Shown here: positions 6,848 through 14,620 of the stretch, piece by piece
Layout: each line of letters begins with the position of its first letter
Numbering within the stretch: the first letter of the stretch is position 1
Source: DATBFX01 sp034667245
GTDB lineage: Bacteria; Chloroflexota; Chloroflexia; Thermomicrobiales; UBA6265
Direction of reading: 5' to 3'
NCBI GenBank assembly: GCA_034667245.1
Contig: JAXDKI010000171.1
Span: 1-17,252 of the forward strand
DNA: 17,252 bases
Position numbers and translations under genes: made by a program
Notes under the pieces: generated by a model
The model's database searches: none
Told to the model about the DNA's origin: nothing
The model's input: only the letters and a program-made list of their open reading frames with translations

Positions 6848-7942
6848 TCACCGAGTTGAAGACTCGCCCTGCGATCCGGGTTGCCATTCTTCGACGACTT
6901 CCATCGCCACTCGGAGCGCCATCGTCAGGTCGTTCTCGTCAGGAAGCCCCGGCCAGGATCTGAGTTCCCGCTTGGTCGGCGTCGCTGAGTCGCGGCCGTT
7001 CCCCGAGGCAGCGGCCGTGATAACCGCGCCGCTGATACTCACCGGCCCTACTGCCTGGTGGCGCATCGCCACAGCTCGCTGTGCGCCGCCGGAGAGCCAA
7101 ACGAGGGCTACCTGCGTCCACCCGTCGCGCCGCTCAATCCGACCTTGAACCGGTTGCGCCCAGCCGCGGACGACTCGATCCGCCGCCGCTCGGAATCGCG
7201 CTTCCGCCGGTGAGGCGGGCTCGAAACTGGCCGTCCCCTCGCTCGAGTCTGACTGTTGCTGCGGCGAGCCGGCGGTACTGCGAAGCCCTCCAAGGAGCCG
7301 GCGATCTGCTGCCGCCGGCATGCCCGTCAGCGTCCCCAGTCGTTGCCGGAATCCGGGGTTCTTCCACGCGATGTATGCGGCGATCAGAATCCCGGCGTGG
7401 ACGACGAAGATCGCGAAGCTGAGCGTCGGTGCCCCGCCGTCGTACATCTGCGTCCAGTCGCCGTTCATGCCGGTCGCGACGTCCAGGATTGGATAGAAGA
7501 TGAGCGCATTGATGCCGGAGATCACCGCGAACTGGAAGAGCAGCTCATTGATCGCGGCGCGGAACGGCGGGCGTCGAAAGAAGACGACGCCGAGCGCGAG
7601 CGCGCAAAGGATCAAGTTCACGACTGTCCCGGCAGCGGCGACGATCGTGTGCTGGCCATTCGTGAACGGTTCGCTGTAGGCGACCGAGCCGGCGAAGACG
7701 TAATAGTTGAAGTCGAGGACCTTCCCGCCGAACGCCCAGATCGCAGTCGCGTGACCGAACTCGTGAAGTGCGACCGAGACGGGCACGAGGATGAAGAATG
7801 CTGCCTGATCGACCAGGTAGCGATCCGCCTCGGTGAACCGGTGGTCGAACGCCTCCCGCCGTCGCACCCAGAGATCGCGAACCACGCGGAGTCCGATCAC
7901 CGCGTAGAACAAACTGATCAGCGCAAAGGTCCCGAAGGGCAT
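6848..7942 (-). CDS. membrane zinc metalloprotease of site-2 protease type (M50-like)
   Basis: This 364-residue protein has an N-terminal membrane helix (5-20), then a helix carrying the zinc motif HEFGH (60-64) in VPVSVALHEFGHATAIWAFGG. Further hydrophobic helices lie at about 98-121, 131-150 and 174-192. FYPILDVATGMNGDW (149-163) corresponds to the LDG-type motif whose Asp (154) gives the third zinc ligand in M50 enzymes. Such enzymes cleave substrates within the membrane. From about 200 a soluble, polar tail follows, with a Ser/Gln/Pro-rich linker and a compact C-terminal segment that I cannot assign. ATG 7942 lies 7 bases after the stop of the MFS gene, so translational coupling is likely; a GAGGA lies somewhat far upstream. 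The substrate is unknown. Family membership rests on the motifs and topology. Confidence 0.8.
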   Translation of the reverse strand: MPFGTFALISLFYAVIGLRVVRDLWVRRREAFDHRFTEADRYLVDQAAFFILVPVSVALHEFGHATAIWAFGGKVLDFNYYVFAGSVAYSEPFTNGQHTIVAAAGTVVNLILCALALGVVFFRRPPFRAAINELLFQFAVISGINALIFYPILDVATGMNGDWTQMYDGGAPTLSFAIFVVHAGILIAAYIAWKNPGFRQRLGTLTGMPAAADRRLLGGLRSTAGSPQQQSDSSEGTASFEPASPAEARFRAAADRVVRGWAQPVQGRIERRDGWTQVALVWLSGGAQRAVAMRHQAVGPVSISGAVITAAASGNGRDSATPTKRELRSWPGLPDENDLTMALRVAMEVVEEWQPGSQGESSTR

Positions 7943-7949
7943 CGAGTTT

Positions 7950-9305
7950 TCAGTCCTCGCCGGTCCCCGACGTCCTTATCGGTCGCCCGGTGGTCGCTTC
8001 GCTCCTGCGCAACGTCTGGGCGCGCACGAGCGCGGTGTGCAGCATCCCGCTCCGTGAGGCTACCACGACGGTGGCCGCCAGTGTCACCGCGCCCCCCATC
8101 GCAATCGAGGCGGCCGTGCCGAACCCGTTCGCCGCCGCACCCGCGAGCAGGGCGCCGAACGGCGCCGAGCCCGCGAAGACTGTTAGATAGACGCTCAGGA
8201 CACGACCACGGAGCTCGTTCGGCGTCGACATCTGCACGGTCGTATTTGCCATCGCCATCGTCATCGTCATCGCGAAACCCATGAGCGGCAAAAGCAGCAG
8301 GGCGACGACCACCGGCGCCGAGAACCCTGTCGCAACTGCCAGCAGCAACTCGCCGATTCCGAGTGTGGCCGCGGCCATCAGCATGACACTCGGCCGCGCT
8401 CCGCGTCCGAAAAAGGCAAGCGCCAGCGCCCCCGCCAGCGAGCCAAGGCCCAACGCCGAGAGCAGAATGCCGAAGCCGTCCGCCCCCACTGCGAACTCCT
8501 GCTTCGCCAGGACCGGCACCCAAACGCTGAAGTTCATCCCAAACGTCGCGACAAAACCGGCCAGGGTAATCGTCAGCAAGACAACAGGCGTGGCGCGGAC
8601 GTAGGCCAACCCTTCCCGCAACAGCGCCAAGCCGCTGCCGGTACGCTGGGTTCGAACCTCTGTGATCCGCATCATCAGCAGGCTGGCAATCACCGCGAGG
8701 AAGCTGATGGCATTGAGCCCGAAGCAGACGGCCGTGCCGAACGATGCGATGAGCAGTCCCGCGACCGCGGGACCGACCAATCGGCCAGCATTGAAGACCG
8801 ACGAATTGAGGGCGATCGCGTTCGTCAGGTCCTCTTTGCCGACCATCTCGACAACGAACGCTTGGCGCGACGGCATGTCGAACGCGTTGACAATGCCGAT
8901 CCCGAGCCCAACCGCGTAGACCTGCCACAGCCTGATTTGACCCGTGCCATCGAGGATTGCAATTGTCGCGGCCAGCAGCGCCGACGCCGCTTGGGTACCC
9001 AGGAGCACCATCCGCTTCGGTACGCGATCGATCACGACGCCGGCAAACAGACCAAGGACGAGGACCGGTGCGAACTGGCAGACATTGACCAGGCCAAGCT
9101 TGAATGCCGACGCCGTCATCGAGACGACGAGCCACGATTGGGCCGTCGTCTGCATCCACGAGCCGACCACTGAGACGAGTTGACCGGCGAAGAAGAGGCG
9201 GTAATTGCGGTGGCGTAGTGCCGACAGTCCGCGTGGCAGCCGCACGTTGCCGGCATCGGATTGTGGAGGTGGCTGCGACGGAAGCGGGGCCGTGTTCGAA
9301 GACAT
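7950..9305 (-). CDS. MFS transporter, MFS_3/EntS-like exporter
   Basis: This 12-helix inner-membrane transporter has 451 residues from ATG 9305 and is probably a proton-driven efflux pump. Family markers are RNYRLFFAGQ (33-42) with the following WMQTTAQSWLV, the helix 2-3 loop DRVPKR (93-98), NAFDMPSRQAF (140-150) and NAIALNSSVFNAGRLVGPAVAG (162-183). All are characteristic of the EntS-like MFS_3 group, which includes siderophore and drug exporters. The frame is open to 9494, but the extra residues are not transporter-like and run into the inverted repeat. No strong ribosome binding site precedes 9305 (AAGGGGGG is about 25 bases away), so the start is less sure than the identity. The metalloprotease gene follows 7 bases later. 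The exported substrate cannot be told from sequence. Confidence 0.9.
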   Translation of the reverse strand: MSSNTAPLPSQPPPQSDAGNVRLPRGLSALRHRNYRLFFAGQLVSVVGSWMQTTAQSWLVVSMTASAFKLGLVNVCQFAPVLVLGLFAGVVIDRVPKRMVLLGTQAASALLAATIAILDGTGQIRLWQVYAVGLGIGIVNAFDMPSRQAFVVEMVGKEDLTNAIALNSSVFNAGRLVGPAVAGLLIASFGTAVCFGLNAISFLAVIASLLMMRITEVRTQRTGSGLALLREGLAYVRATPVVLLTITLAGFVATFGMNFSVWVPVLAKQEFAVGADGFGILLSALGLGSLAGALALAFFGRGARPSVMLMAAATLGIGELLLAVATGFSAPVVVALLLLPLMGFAMTMTMAMANTTVQMSTPNELRGRVLSVYLTVFAGSAPFGALLAGAAANGFGTAASIAMGGAVTLAATVVVASRSGMLHTALVRAQTLRRSEATTGRPIRTSGTGED

Positions 9306-9400
9306 GCGGTCGGTCCGTGTCGGCACCCCCCTTGGTGATCGCCAAACGGCGGATCGGACAAGAGGCGCCTCGGACCATTTATTGTCGCACGGAATCGCCA

Positions 9401-9425
9401 TCGGTCGTGCCCACTGCACGACCGA
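9401..9425. repeat. perfect 10-bp hairpin upstream of the MFS gene
   Basis: TCGGTCGTGC (9401-9410) pairs fully with GCACGACCGA (9416-9425) around a 5-base loop. It lies 96-120 bases before the MFS start, next to the larger inverted repeat. It has no T-run. A leader structure or an operator-like site is possible. Confidence 0.5.
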
Positions 9426-9430
9426 GCGCA

Positions 9431-9518
9431 CAAAAAGAGGTCCTTTGCTTACGATCAGGGTGACCGCATGGAGGGCGCCCCACCCCCTGGTCATCCTGAT
9501 CGTAGCGAAGGACCTCTT
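9431..9518 (-). terminator. probable terminator of the 1604-residue protein gene
   Basis: Read on the minus strand, the large inverted repeat follows the TAG stop (9532-9534) by 13 bases. It is directly followed by five T (9436 down to 9432) and then GTGC. A long stem plus T-run fits Rho-independent termination. Confidence 0.6.
9435..9518. repeat. large imperfect inverted repeat, REP/MITE-like
   Basis: A 31-base arm (9435-9465) and a 30-base arm (9489-9518) are reverse complements with two substitutions and one extra base, around a 23-base spacer. The right arm reads GTCATCCTGATCGTAGCGAA followed by GGACCTC. From memory this resembles a short sequence (GTCATCCTGAGCG..GCGAAGGATCT) repeated between genes in many bacterial genomes. 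It looks like a two-armed copy of such an element. Confidence 0.7.
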
Positions 9519-9531
9519 ATCGTCTCTACGA

Positions 9532-12500
9532 CTAACCCTGAGTCGCGCCGTCCAAAATCGTCACGACCAGTCGCGCCGACGCAGCGCTCTCCCGGCTTCC
9601 GAGCAACAGCGTCGCGTCCGAAGTGCCGCGCACGACGAAGGTGATCGTTCCGTCTCCGTTCACGGACCCGGTAACGTCGACGACCGTTTCCGCCCAGGGA
9701 TCGAGCCAGGGGGCGGCGACGGAACCGTCCGCACCGATCGCCGCCCGACCATCTCGCACTGGCGCGTTCGAGAAGGTCCAGCTCCCCTCGTCGGCCCAGA
9801 CACCGTCAAGCGCTCGGATCGCCCCAGCCACGCCTCCAGTTTCGCCGGTGTCCGTCAGCACCAACTGGGCGCTGACAACGGTCCCCTCGGCGATCCCTTC
9901 GACCTGGAAGGTGATGAAGGCAACTGCGCCGTCGGGTCCGCCTGCTGCCAGCGTCCCGGCATCGTCGGGCGCTTGCGGCACATCCGGATCGGCAGCAGAG
10001 ACACTGGTGTCGGACACCGGGACGAAGACCAGCTCACGCGGGACCGGTTCCGGCGTCGGTTCCGGCGTTGGCTCCTCCGTCGGGACGGCGGTCGGCTCCA
10101 CTGCCTCTTCCCCGCTGGTGTCCGAGGCAGGCGGGTCAGACTCTACCGGCGGCGAGACACTCTCGTCCTCTCCACCCTCGGTAACATTGAACGACTTGGA
10201 AGCCGTCAGTCCGCTCGATTGACCCTTCGCGGCGATGAGCAGATAGCCCTCGGCCGCATCAGGGATGACCACTGTTCCGGTAAAGTTGCCCTCTTCATCT
10301 GCCGTGGTGCTTGCGAGCGGCGTCCCCTCGGTCGACTCCGCGTAGAGATCGATCCGCTCGCCCGCGTCAAAGCCGGTGCCATCGACCGTCGCCTCTGTAC
10401 CCACCGGACCGCTCGACGGCGAAAGACTCAGACTCTGCGTCGATTCCGGCGTCGCACCTTCTGAGGGGGTTGCGGTCGCAGTCGTCGTCTCGGTAACGAT
10501 AGGCGTCTCAGTGGCGATCGGCGTCTCCGTCGGCGTTGGAATCTCCGTCTCCGTCGGCGTCGCGGATGGCGTAGCGGTGGTGGTAGCCGTCGCCGTTGTT
10601 GTCGCCGTCTTGGTCGCCTCTGCCGCGTCTCCTTCCGCAACACCTGCCGCCGATACCCCGGTGATGCGGAATGTGGCGTTGGCCGTTCGCGAACCCGAGA
10701 CGCCCACGACCGGGTACGCCGCGACGGAGTTGTTCGGTGCGGTGAAGGTGCAGGTAAAGGAACCCGACGCCGAGGCGGTGACGTTACAGACTCGCGTACC
10801 CGTCCTCGTGCTGGACCGGTTCCAGTAGACGCTGACGGTCGATCCGGCGACCCAGCCCCGTCCCTTGGCGGTGATCTTGGTTCCGGCTTCGCCCGACGTC
10901 GGCGACAGCGTCAGACTCTGAACGACTGTGTAGGTGGCCGAAGCCGCCTTGCCGCTGGTCCTCCCCTTGAGCGTGACCCTATGGGCGCCCGCCGGCAAGA
11001 GCGGTACGTCGACGGTGATTGCGACCTTGCCCGTTGCGCCGGACGTTGCGCTCCCTCCACTGGTGGTCGAGGCATCCCAGAAGAGATCGACCGGTTCGTT
11101 GGCACCGAAGTTCGCGCCGTTCGCCGTCACCTTCGTTCGCGGCGAGCCGGTCTTCGGCGAGAGACCAACCATGGGCGCGACGACGTAGACCGTTGTCGCC
11201 GCACTTGCCTGACTGGTCACACCCTTCGCGATGAGCCTGTGGTTACCGCCCGCGCTCCCGGTGGGGATGACGAACGTACCGTCGGCTGATCCAAGGGAGT
11301 TGGTGGTCAGTTTCGTCAAGATCTTGCCGCCGGCGGTATCCCACCGAATTTCCACGAATTCTTTGGCACCAAATCCACGCGCCTTGACGGTGATGGTGGT
11401 CCCGACAGGTCCACTGGCCGGGACGCGGCCAAGCAAAGGCTGCACAGTCAACGGCGTATCCGCGGTCAAGCCACTGCTCCGACCCTTCGCGATGATGTTG
11501 TGGTTGCCCGCCGTCGTGAACGGTATCTTGAACGAGATGCTGAAGCTACCGTTACTCGCGACCGTCGCGCTCGTCAGCGGCTTTTTCGACGTCGAGTCGA
11601 CGTACAGATCGACCGTCTCGCCCACCTCGAATGCGGTGCCGTCGACCTTGACCGACGTCCCCGGCGTGCCCTTGGTTGGGGAGAGGGCAATGCTCCGGGT
11701 CGACCCCGGCGCCCCGCCCTGTCCGCAGGCCCGAGCGGCCGTGTTGGCATCCTCGCCAGTCAGCCAGAGGATCGTGACGACGACCTCCCCGACTCCTTGC
11801 CCGTCGGCGAAACCGATGCCCATCCAGGTGCCGTCACCGAGGTCGATCGCCGCGCGATTGCCGACCTGATAGCCGACGTTCGAGACACCGATACCGTTGC
11901 TCAGGCCATAGCCGACGTCGAGGCCGTCTTTCGCGGCGTCGGCCCCGGTGTACCCCTGAGGCAGAATGTTCTTCGTCGTCGAGAGGTTGTTGAGATTGCG
12001 CTTGTCGGTCGGGTCCCACCAGTTGTCGTTGGTGAACCACGGGCCAACATCCCAAACCGGCGCGACGGAGCACTTGTTGTTCGCCGGATTCGTGACCCGG
12101 ACGTAGCAGTTGTCTCCGCAGGCGGCCACGTAGCGGGAGCCACCCGGCGTCAGCCACGGGCAGGAACTCTGGGTGCAGGCCGGCAGCGCGACGAAGTGGT
12201 CGTTCGGCGTGATCCGGTGACCGTTCGACGTCGTCTCGCCGATCAGGTCTTCCTCGGTCGCGGTTACCGCGAAGGTCCCTGGTCCGATTTGGCTGGAGTT
12301 GCCCGGACTGCCGGCGACAACTTTGAAGGTCGTCGACGCCGATTTGCCGCTGGTTGCCCCCTTCGCCTTCAGCGTGTGCGAGCCGACACTCAGGTTGGGC
12401 ACCAGCGCGGGGAAGTTCAGGGCGCCGCTTCCGTCGGTCTTGCGGGACTGCCAGACCGACGTGCTGCTGTCCCAGGTGAAGTTCACCGTTTCGTTAGCGC

Positions 12501-14346
12501 CGAACCCGCCGGCGCTGATCGACATATTTCCGCTGACCGGACCGGACGTCGGCGCGACCGAGACCGACGCCGCACCCGTCACCCCGATATTGACCGTCGA
12601 CGAAGTGCCCGCTGCCGTGGCCACGAGTGGGTAGCTCCCTGCGCCCACCTGTGGAATGGCGAACGAACAATTGAAGCTGCCCTTGCTGGAGGTCGTGCCC
12701 GAGCAGACGGTCGTCCCGGCACTGCCGGCAACCCTATTCCAGGCGACGGTAATGCTTTGACTGACGGCGAAACCCTTCGCGGCGACCGTGATCGTCGTCC
12801 CTGGCGCTCCGCTCTTCGGATTTGCCGTCAGGACTCGCTCGACCAAGAGCGCGCCCCAGGCGGTCAATCCGCTCTTCTGGCCGACGCCCACGTAGTCGTG
12901 CCAGCCGCTGCTCCCCTCCGGCATCTTGAACGTGGCTGTGCCCGTGCCGTTGGCATTGGTGGCCACGTTGGCAAGCACCTCACCGGAGGTTGTCTCCCAC
13001 GAGACTTTGACCGTCTCGCCGCCACCAAAGCCCTGAACCGTCAAGTTGATGGTCGTGCCCGGCGGGCCCAGATAGGGTGTCCGATTCAGGTACGGGGTGA
13101 TCTTGAACGCCTTCGAGACGCTCTTGGCAGTGGTGACCCCTCGACCGATGATGGTGTGATTGCCGCCGACCCGTTCCGGAATCGTGACCGACGTGCTCCA
13201 GGCTCCCGAGGCATTGGCCTTCGCTTCGCCAATCTGCTGCGTGCTGGTAACCGTGTCGAAGTAGAGACGGACGGTCTCGTTCGCGCCGTAGCCCGTCCCG
13301 CTGACGTTGACCGCCGCGCCTACCCGGCCGGACGCGGCGCTGAGCGTCATCCCCAGCGTCGTCGATCCGCCCGGCGTGGGCGTGGGCGTACTGCTCGCGC
13401 CATCGACCCAGAACACCCACTTGGCGCTCAGGTTGCTGGTACCGGCACTGTTCCGCGCCCGAACTTGCCACGTGTACTGACCGTTGCCGACGGACGGCGT
13501 CGTCCAGGACGTGGCGCTGATCCAGGGACTGCTCATGTTTCCGTCGTTGATGACGACTTGGTACTCGGTCGCGCCGGAGACGGCATTCCAGCGCAGCGTC
13601 GTCGTCGTCGGAGACGTGGTGTAGGTCGTGCCGGTGGCCGGGCTGACCAGAGTCGGAACATCCGGCGCGGTCCCTCCACCCGCCGCAGGGGACTCGGAGT
13701 TGGTCGAGACAACTTGCGTATTGAGGTATTGGTTGGAACCGCCCTTGTCGGGGAAGTCGTAGCCGTCGATCTTGTGGGCGCCGGTGAACGGGACGGCGTG
13801 ACGGTCCCAGTTCCCACCATCGTTGGTCGTCCAGAGCGTCACGTGAAGATGCGGAGTGCTGCCGGCGGCGGCTTCGCCTGCCGGCGCGACGGTGCCGAGA
13901 TACTGACCTTGGCGGATGGCCTGGCCCGCAGCCAACCCAGGGGCGAGTCTGGTGTGGAAATAGGCGAAGGCGTAACCGTCGCCGAGGTTGATCGACATCC
14001 CGCCGGTCGACTCGTCGATCCATCGGATCGTGCCGTCCACGGGCGAGATGACGCGTTGGCCGGCCGTGTTGCCGTCGGCACGGACAAGATCGAGCGAGTA
14101 GTAGTACTGCCAGGTCGATGAGTTGTTTTGATGACTGGAGCCGTTGTAGCCCTGCAAGATCCGCCAGGTCGCACCGGACGCGAACGGCATCTTGATTTGA
14201 GTGTGGTGGGCCAGGACGGTGGTCGGTTGGACGAAACCGGCGAAGGGTGCGAGGAGGAGGAGGAGAACGACGAGCATCCAGCCGACGCGAGTGCGCGCAG
14301 CACCATGCAGGCACGGTTTAGCCGCGCAGGGACGGTTCTTTAACAT
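9532..14346 (-). CDS. large exported modular protein: M23-like, Ig/TIG repeats, DPBB-like, DNRLRE-like
   Basis: 1604 residues, exported. A signal peptide (1-46) has a basic n-region, core WMLVVLLLLLAPFAGF and a likely cut after VLA. An M23/LytM-like domain (about 55-190) keeps Asp86, His131 in YFHT and HLH (166-168), but has Tyr82 where the first zinc ligand would be. Next are a fibronectin-like domain (228-315), Ig/TIG-like modules 1-4 (329-678), a cysteine-rich DPBB/RlpA-like domain with VWDVGPW (688-868), modules 5-8 (883-1230), a Thr/Pro-rich linker (1243-1303), module 9 (1304-1388), an acidic Pro-rich linker and a C-terminal DNRLRE-like beta domain (1438-1600). It is probably a cell-wall-associated or matrix protein; enzymatic activity is doubtful. 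ATG 14346 is chosen because GGAGGA lies 8 bases upstream and the signal peptide starts there; the open frame reaches 14487. No LPXTG-type or membrane anchor is seen at the C-terminus. Confidence 0.9.
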   Translation of the reverse strand: MLKNRPCAAKPCLHGAARTRVGWMLVVLLLLLAPFAGFVQPTTVLAHHTQIKMPFASGATWRILQGYNGSSHQNNSSTWQYYYSLDLVRADGNTAGQRVISPVDGTIRWIDESTGGMSINLGDGYAFAYFHTRLAPGLAAGQAIRQGQYLGTVAPAGEAAAGSTPHLHVTLWTTNDGGNWDRHAVPFTGAHKIDGYDFPDKGGSNQYLNTQVVSTNSESPAAGGGTAPDVPTLVSPATGTTYTTSPTTTTLRWNAVSGATEYQVVINDGNMSSPWISATSWTTPSVGNGQYTWQVRARNSAGTSNLSAKWVFWVDGASSTPTPTPGGSTTLGMTLSAASGRVGAAVNVSGTGYGANETVRLYFDTVTSTQQIGEAKANASGAWSTSVTIPERVGGNHTIIGRGVTTAKSVSKAFKITPYLNRTPYLGPPGTTINLTVQGFGGGETVKVSWETTSGEVLANVATNANGTGTATFKMPEGSSGWHDYVGVGQKSGLTAWGALLVERVLTANPKSGAPGTTITVAAKGFAVSQSITVAWNRVAGSAGTTVCSGTTSSKGSFNCSFAIPQVGAGSYPLVATAAGTSSTVNIGVTGAASVSVAPTSGPVSGNMSISAGGFGANETVNFTWDSSTSVWQSRKTDGSGALNFPALVPNLSVGSHTLKAKGATSGKSASTTFKVVAGSPGNSSQIGPGTFAVTATEEDLIGETTSNGHRITPNDHFVALPACTQSSCPWLTPGGSRYVAACGDNCYVRVTNPANNKCSVAPVWDVGPWFTNDNWWDPTDKRNLNNLSTTKNILPQGYTGADAAKDGLDVGYGLSNGIGVSNVGYQVGNRAAIDLGDGTWMGIGFADGQGVGEVVVTILWLTGEDANTAARACGQGGAPGSTRSIALSPTKGTPGTSVKVDGTAFEVGETVDLYVDSTSKKPLTSATVASNGSFSISFKIPFTTAGNHNIIAKGRSSGLTADTPLTVQPLLGRVPASGPVGTTITVKARGFGAKEFVEIRWDTAGGKILTKLTTNSLGSADGTFVIPTGSAGGNHRLIAKGVTSQASAATTVYVVAPMVGLSPKTGSPRTKVTANGANFGANEPVDLFWDASTTSGGSATSGATGKVAITVDVPLLPAGAHRVTLKGRTSGKAASATYTVVQSLTLSPTSGEAGTKITAKGRGWVAGSTVSVYWNRSSTRTGTRVCNVTASASGSFTCTFTAPNNSVAAYPVVGVSGSRTANATFRITGVSAAGVAEGDAAEATKTATTTATATTTATPSATPTETEIPTPTETPIATETPIVTETTTATATPSEGATPESTQSLSLSPSSGPVGTEATVDGTGFDAGERIDLYAESTEGTPLASTTADEEGNFTGTVVIPDAAEGYLLIAAKGQSSGLTASKSFNVTEGGEDESVSPPVESDPPASDTSGEEAVEPTAVPTEEPTPEPTPEPVPRELVFVPVSDTSVSAADPDVPQAPDDAGTLAAGGPDGAVAFITFQVEGIAEGTVVSAQLVLTDTGETGGVAGAIRALDGVWADEGSWTFSNAPVRDGRAAIGADGSVAAPWLDPWAETVVDVTGSVNGDGTITFVVRGTSDATLLLGSRESAASARLVVTILDGATQG
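10183..13362 (-). repeat. nine Ig/TIG-like modules in a duplicated block
   Basis: Each module is about 85 residues, with a pattern like SPxSGxxGTxVxVxGxGFxxxExVxLxWD and a GxHxxxxKGxxSG ending. Four sequence types can be told apart. Modules 1-4 run A-B-D-C, modules 5-8 run A-B-C-D, and module 9 is type A. Type D (modules 3 and 8) alone has two cysteines, 12 residues apart in both copies. The DPBB-like domain separates the two blocks. Confidence 0.65.
10438..10620 (-). repeat. Thr/Pro-rich low-complexity linker
   Basis: About 60 codons rich in Thr, Ala, Pro and Glu, with repeats such as TETPIATETPIVTET. On the plus strand it appears as irregular GTCGCCGTC/GTCTCCGTC-like repeats. It is likely an extended, surface-exposed spacer in the large exported protein. 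Confidence 0.7.
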
Positions 14347-14371
14347 GAGGCGATTCCTCCGCGGTCGCTCC

Positions 14372-14425
14372 GGATCATCCCACGCACGGCGCCAGCCAAC
14401 GCCTATGTGTGCGTTCCCTCGATCC
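14372..14425 (-). promoter_or_regulatory. structured 5' leader of the 1604-residue protein gene
   Basis: ACGCAC plus GGCG (14382-14391) pair with CGCC (14400-14403) and GTGCGT (14409-14414), leaving a 5-base bulge and an 8-base loop. GGATC (14372-14376) and GATCC (14421-14425) extend the stem beyond an internal loop. It lies 25-79 bases upstream of the start codon, just before the ribosome binding site in the transcript. It matches no riboswitch class that I recognise. Confidence 0.4.
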
Positions 14426-14487
14426 AAGAGAAACCGGTTCGGCCGCTTTCGGGGGATGCGGGCCGCTCCAGCCAAGCGTACGAGCAC

Positions 14488-14516
14488 AGACTAGTGCGTC
14501 TCGCCGGGCAACGCAA
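14488..14516 (-). promoter_or_regulatory. possible promoter of the 1604-residue protein gene
   Basis: On the minus strand TTGCGT (14511-14516) and TAGTCT (14488-14493) are 17 bases apart, fitting a sigma-70-type promoter. The transcript would have a leader of about 135 bases containing the hairpin at 14372-14425. Confidence 0.35.
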
Positions 14517-14620
14517 GAGGCCGGTTGGTTTCTCGGCGCGCGCCGCGGGTTCCCCCAACCCGGTCGCGTGCCGTCAGCCGGTCCTCGAAAGGTGGTGACG
14601 CCCCTGCAAGGGCGCCGCCG

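Noticed and set aside
7918..9378. 486-codon minus-strand frame overlapping the MFS gene
   Set aside because: It is a shifted reading of the transporter gene, with no membrane pattern and a basic, polar composition.
10438..10620. Repeat-rich segment as a CRISPR or minisatellite array
   Set aside because: The repeats are irregular, follow the codon frame and encode a Thr/Pro-rich linker. There are no fixed spacers.
11500..14121. Plus-strand open frame of 873 codons opposite the large exported protein
   Set aside because: The Arg/Asp-rich composition is typical of an antisense shadow frame. The minus strand gives a coherent signal peptide and repeated modules.
14599..14614. Small hairpin after the metallopeptidase-like gene as terminator
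   Set aside because: Only five base pairs and no T-run on the minus strand.
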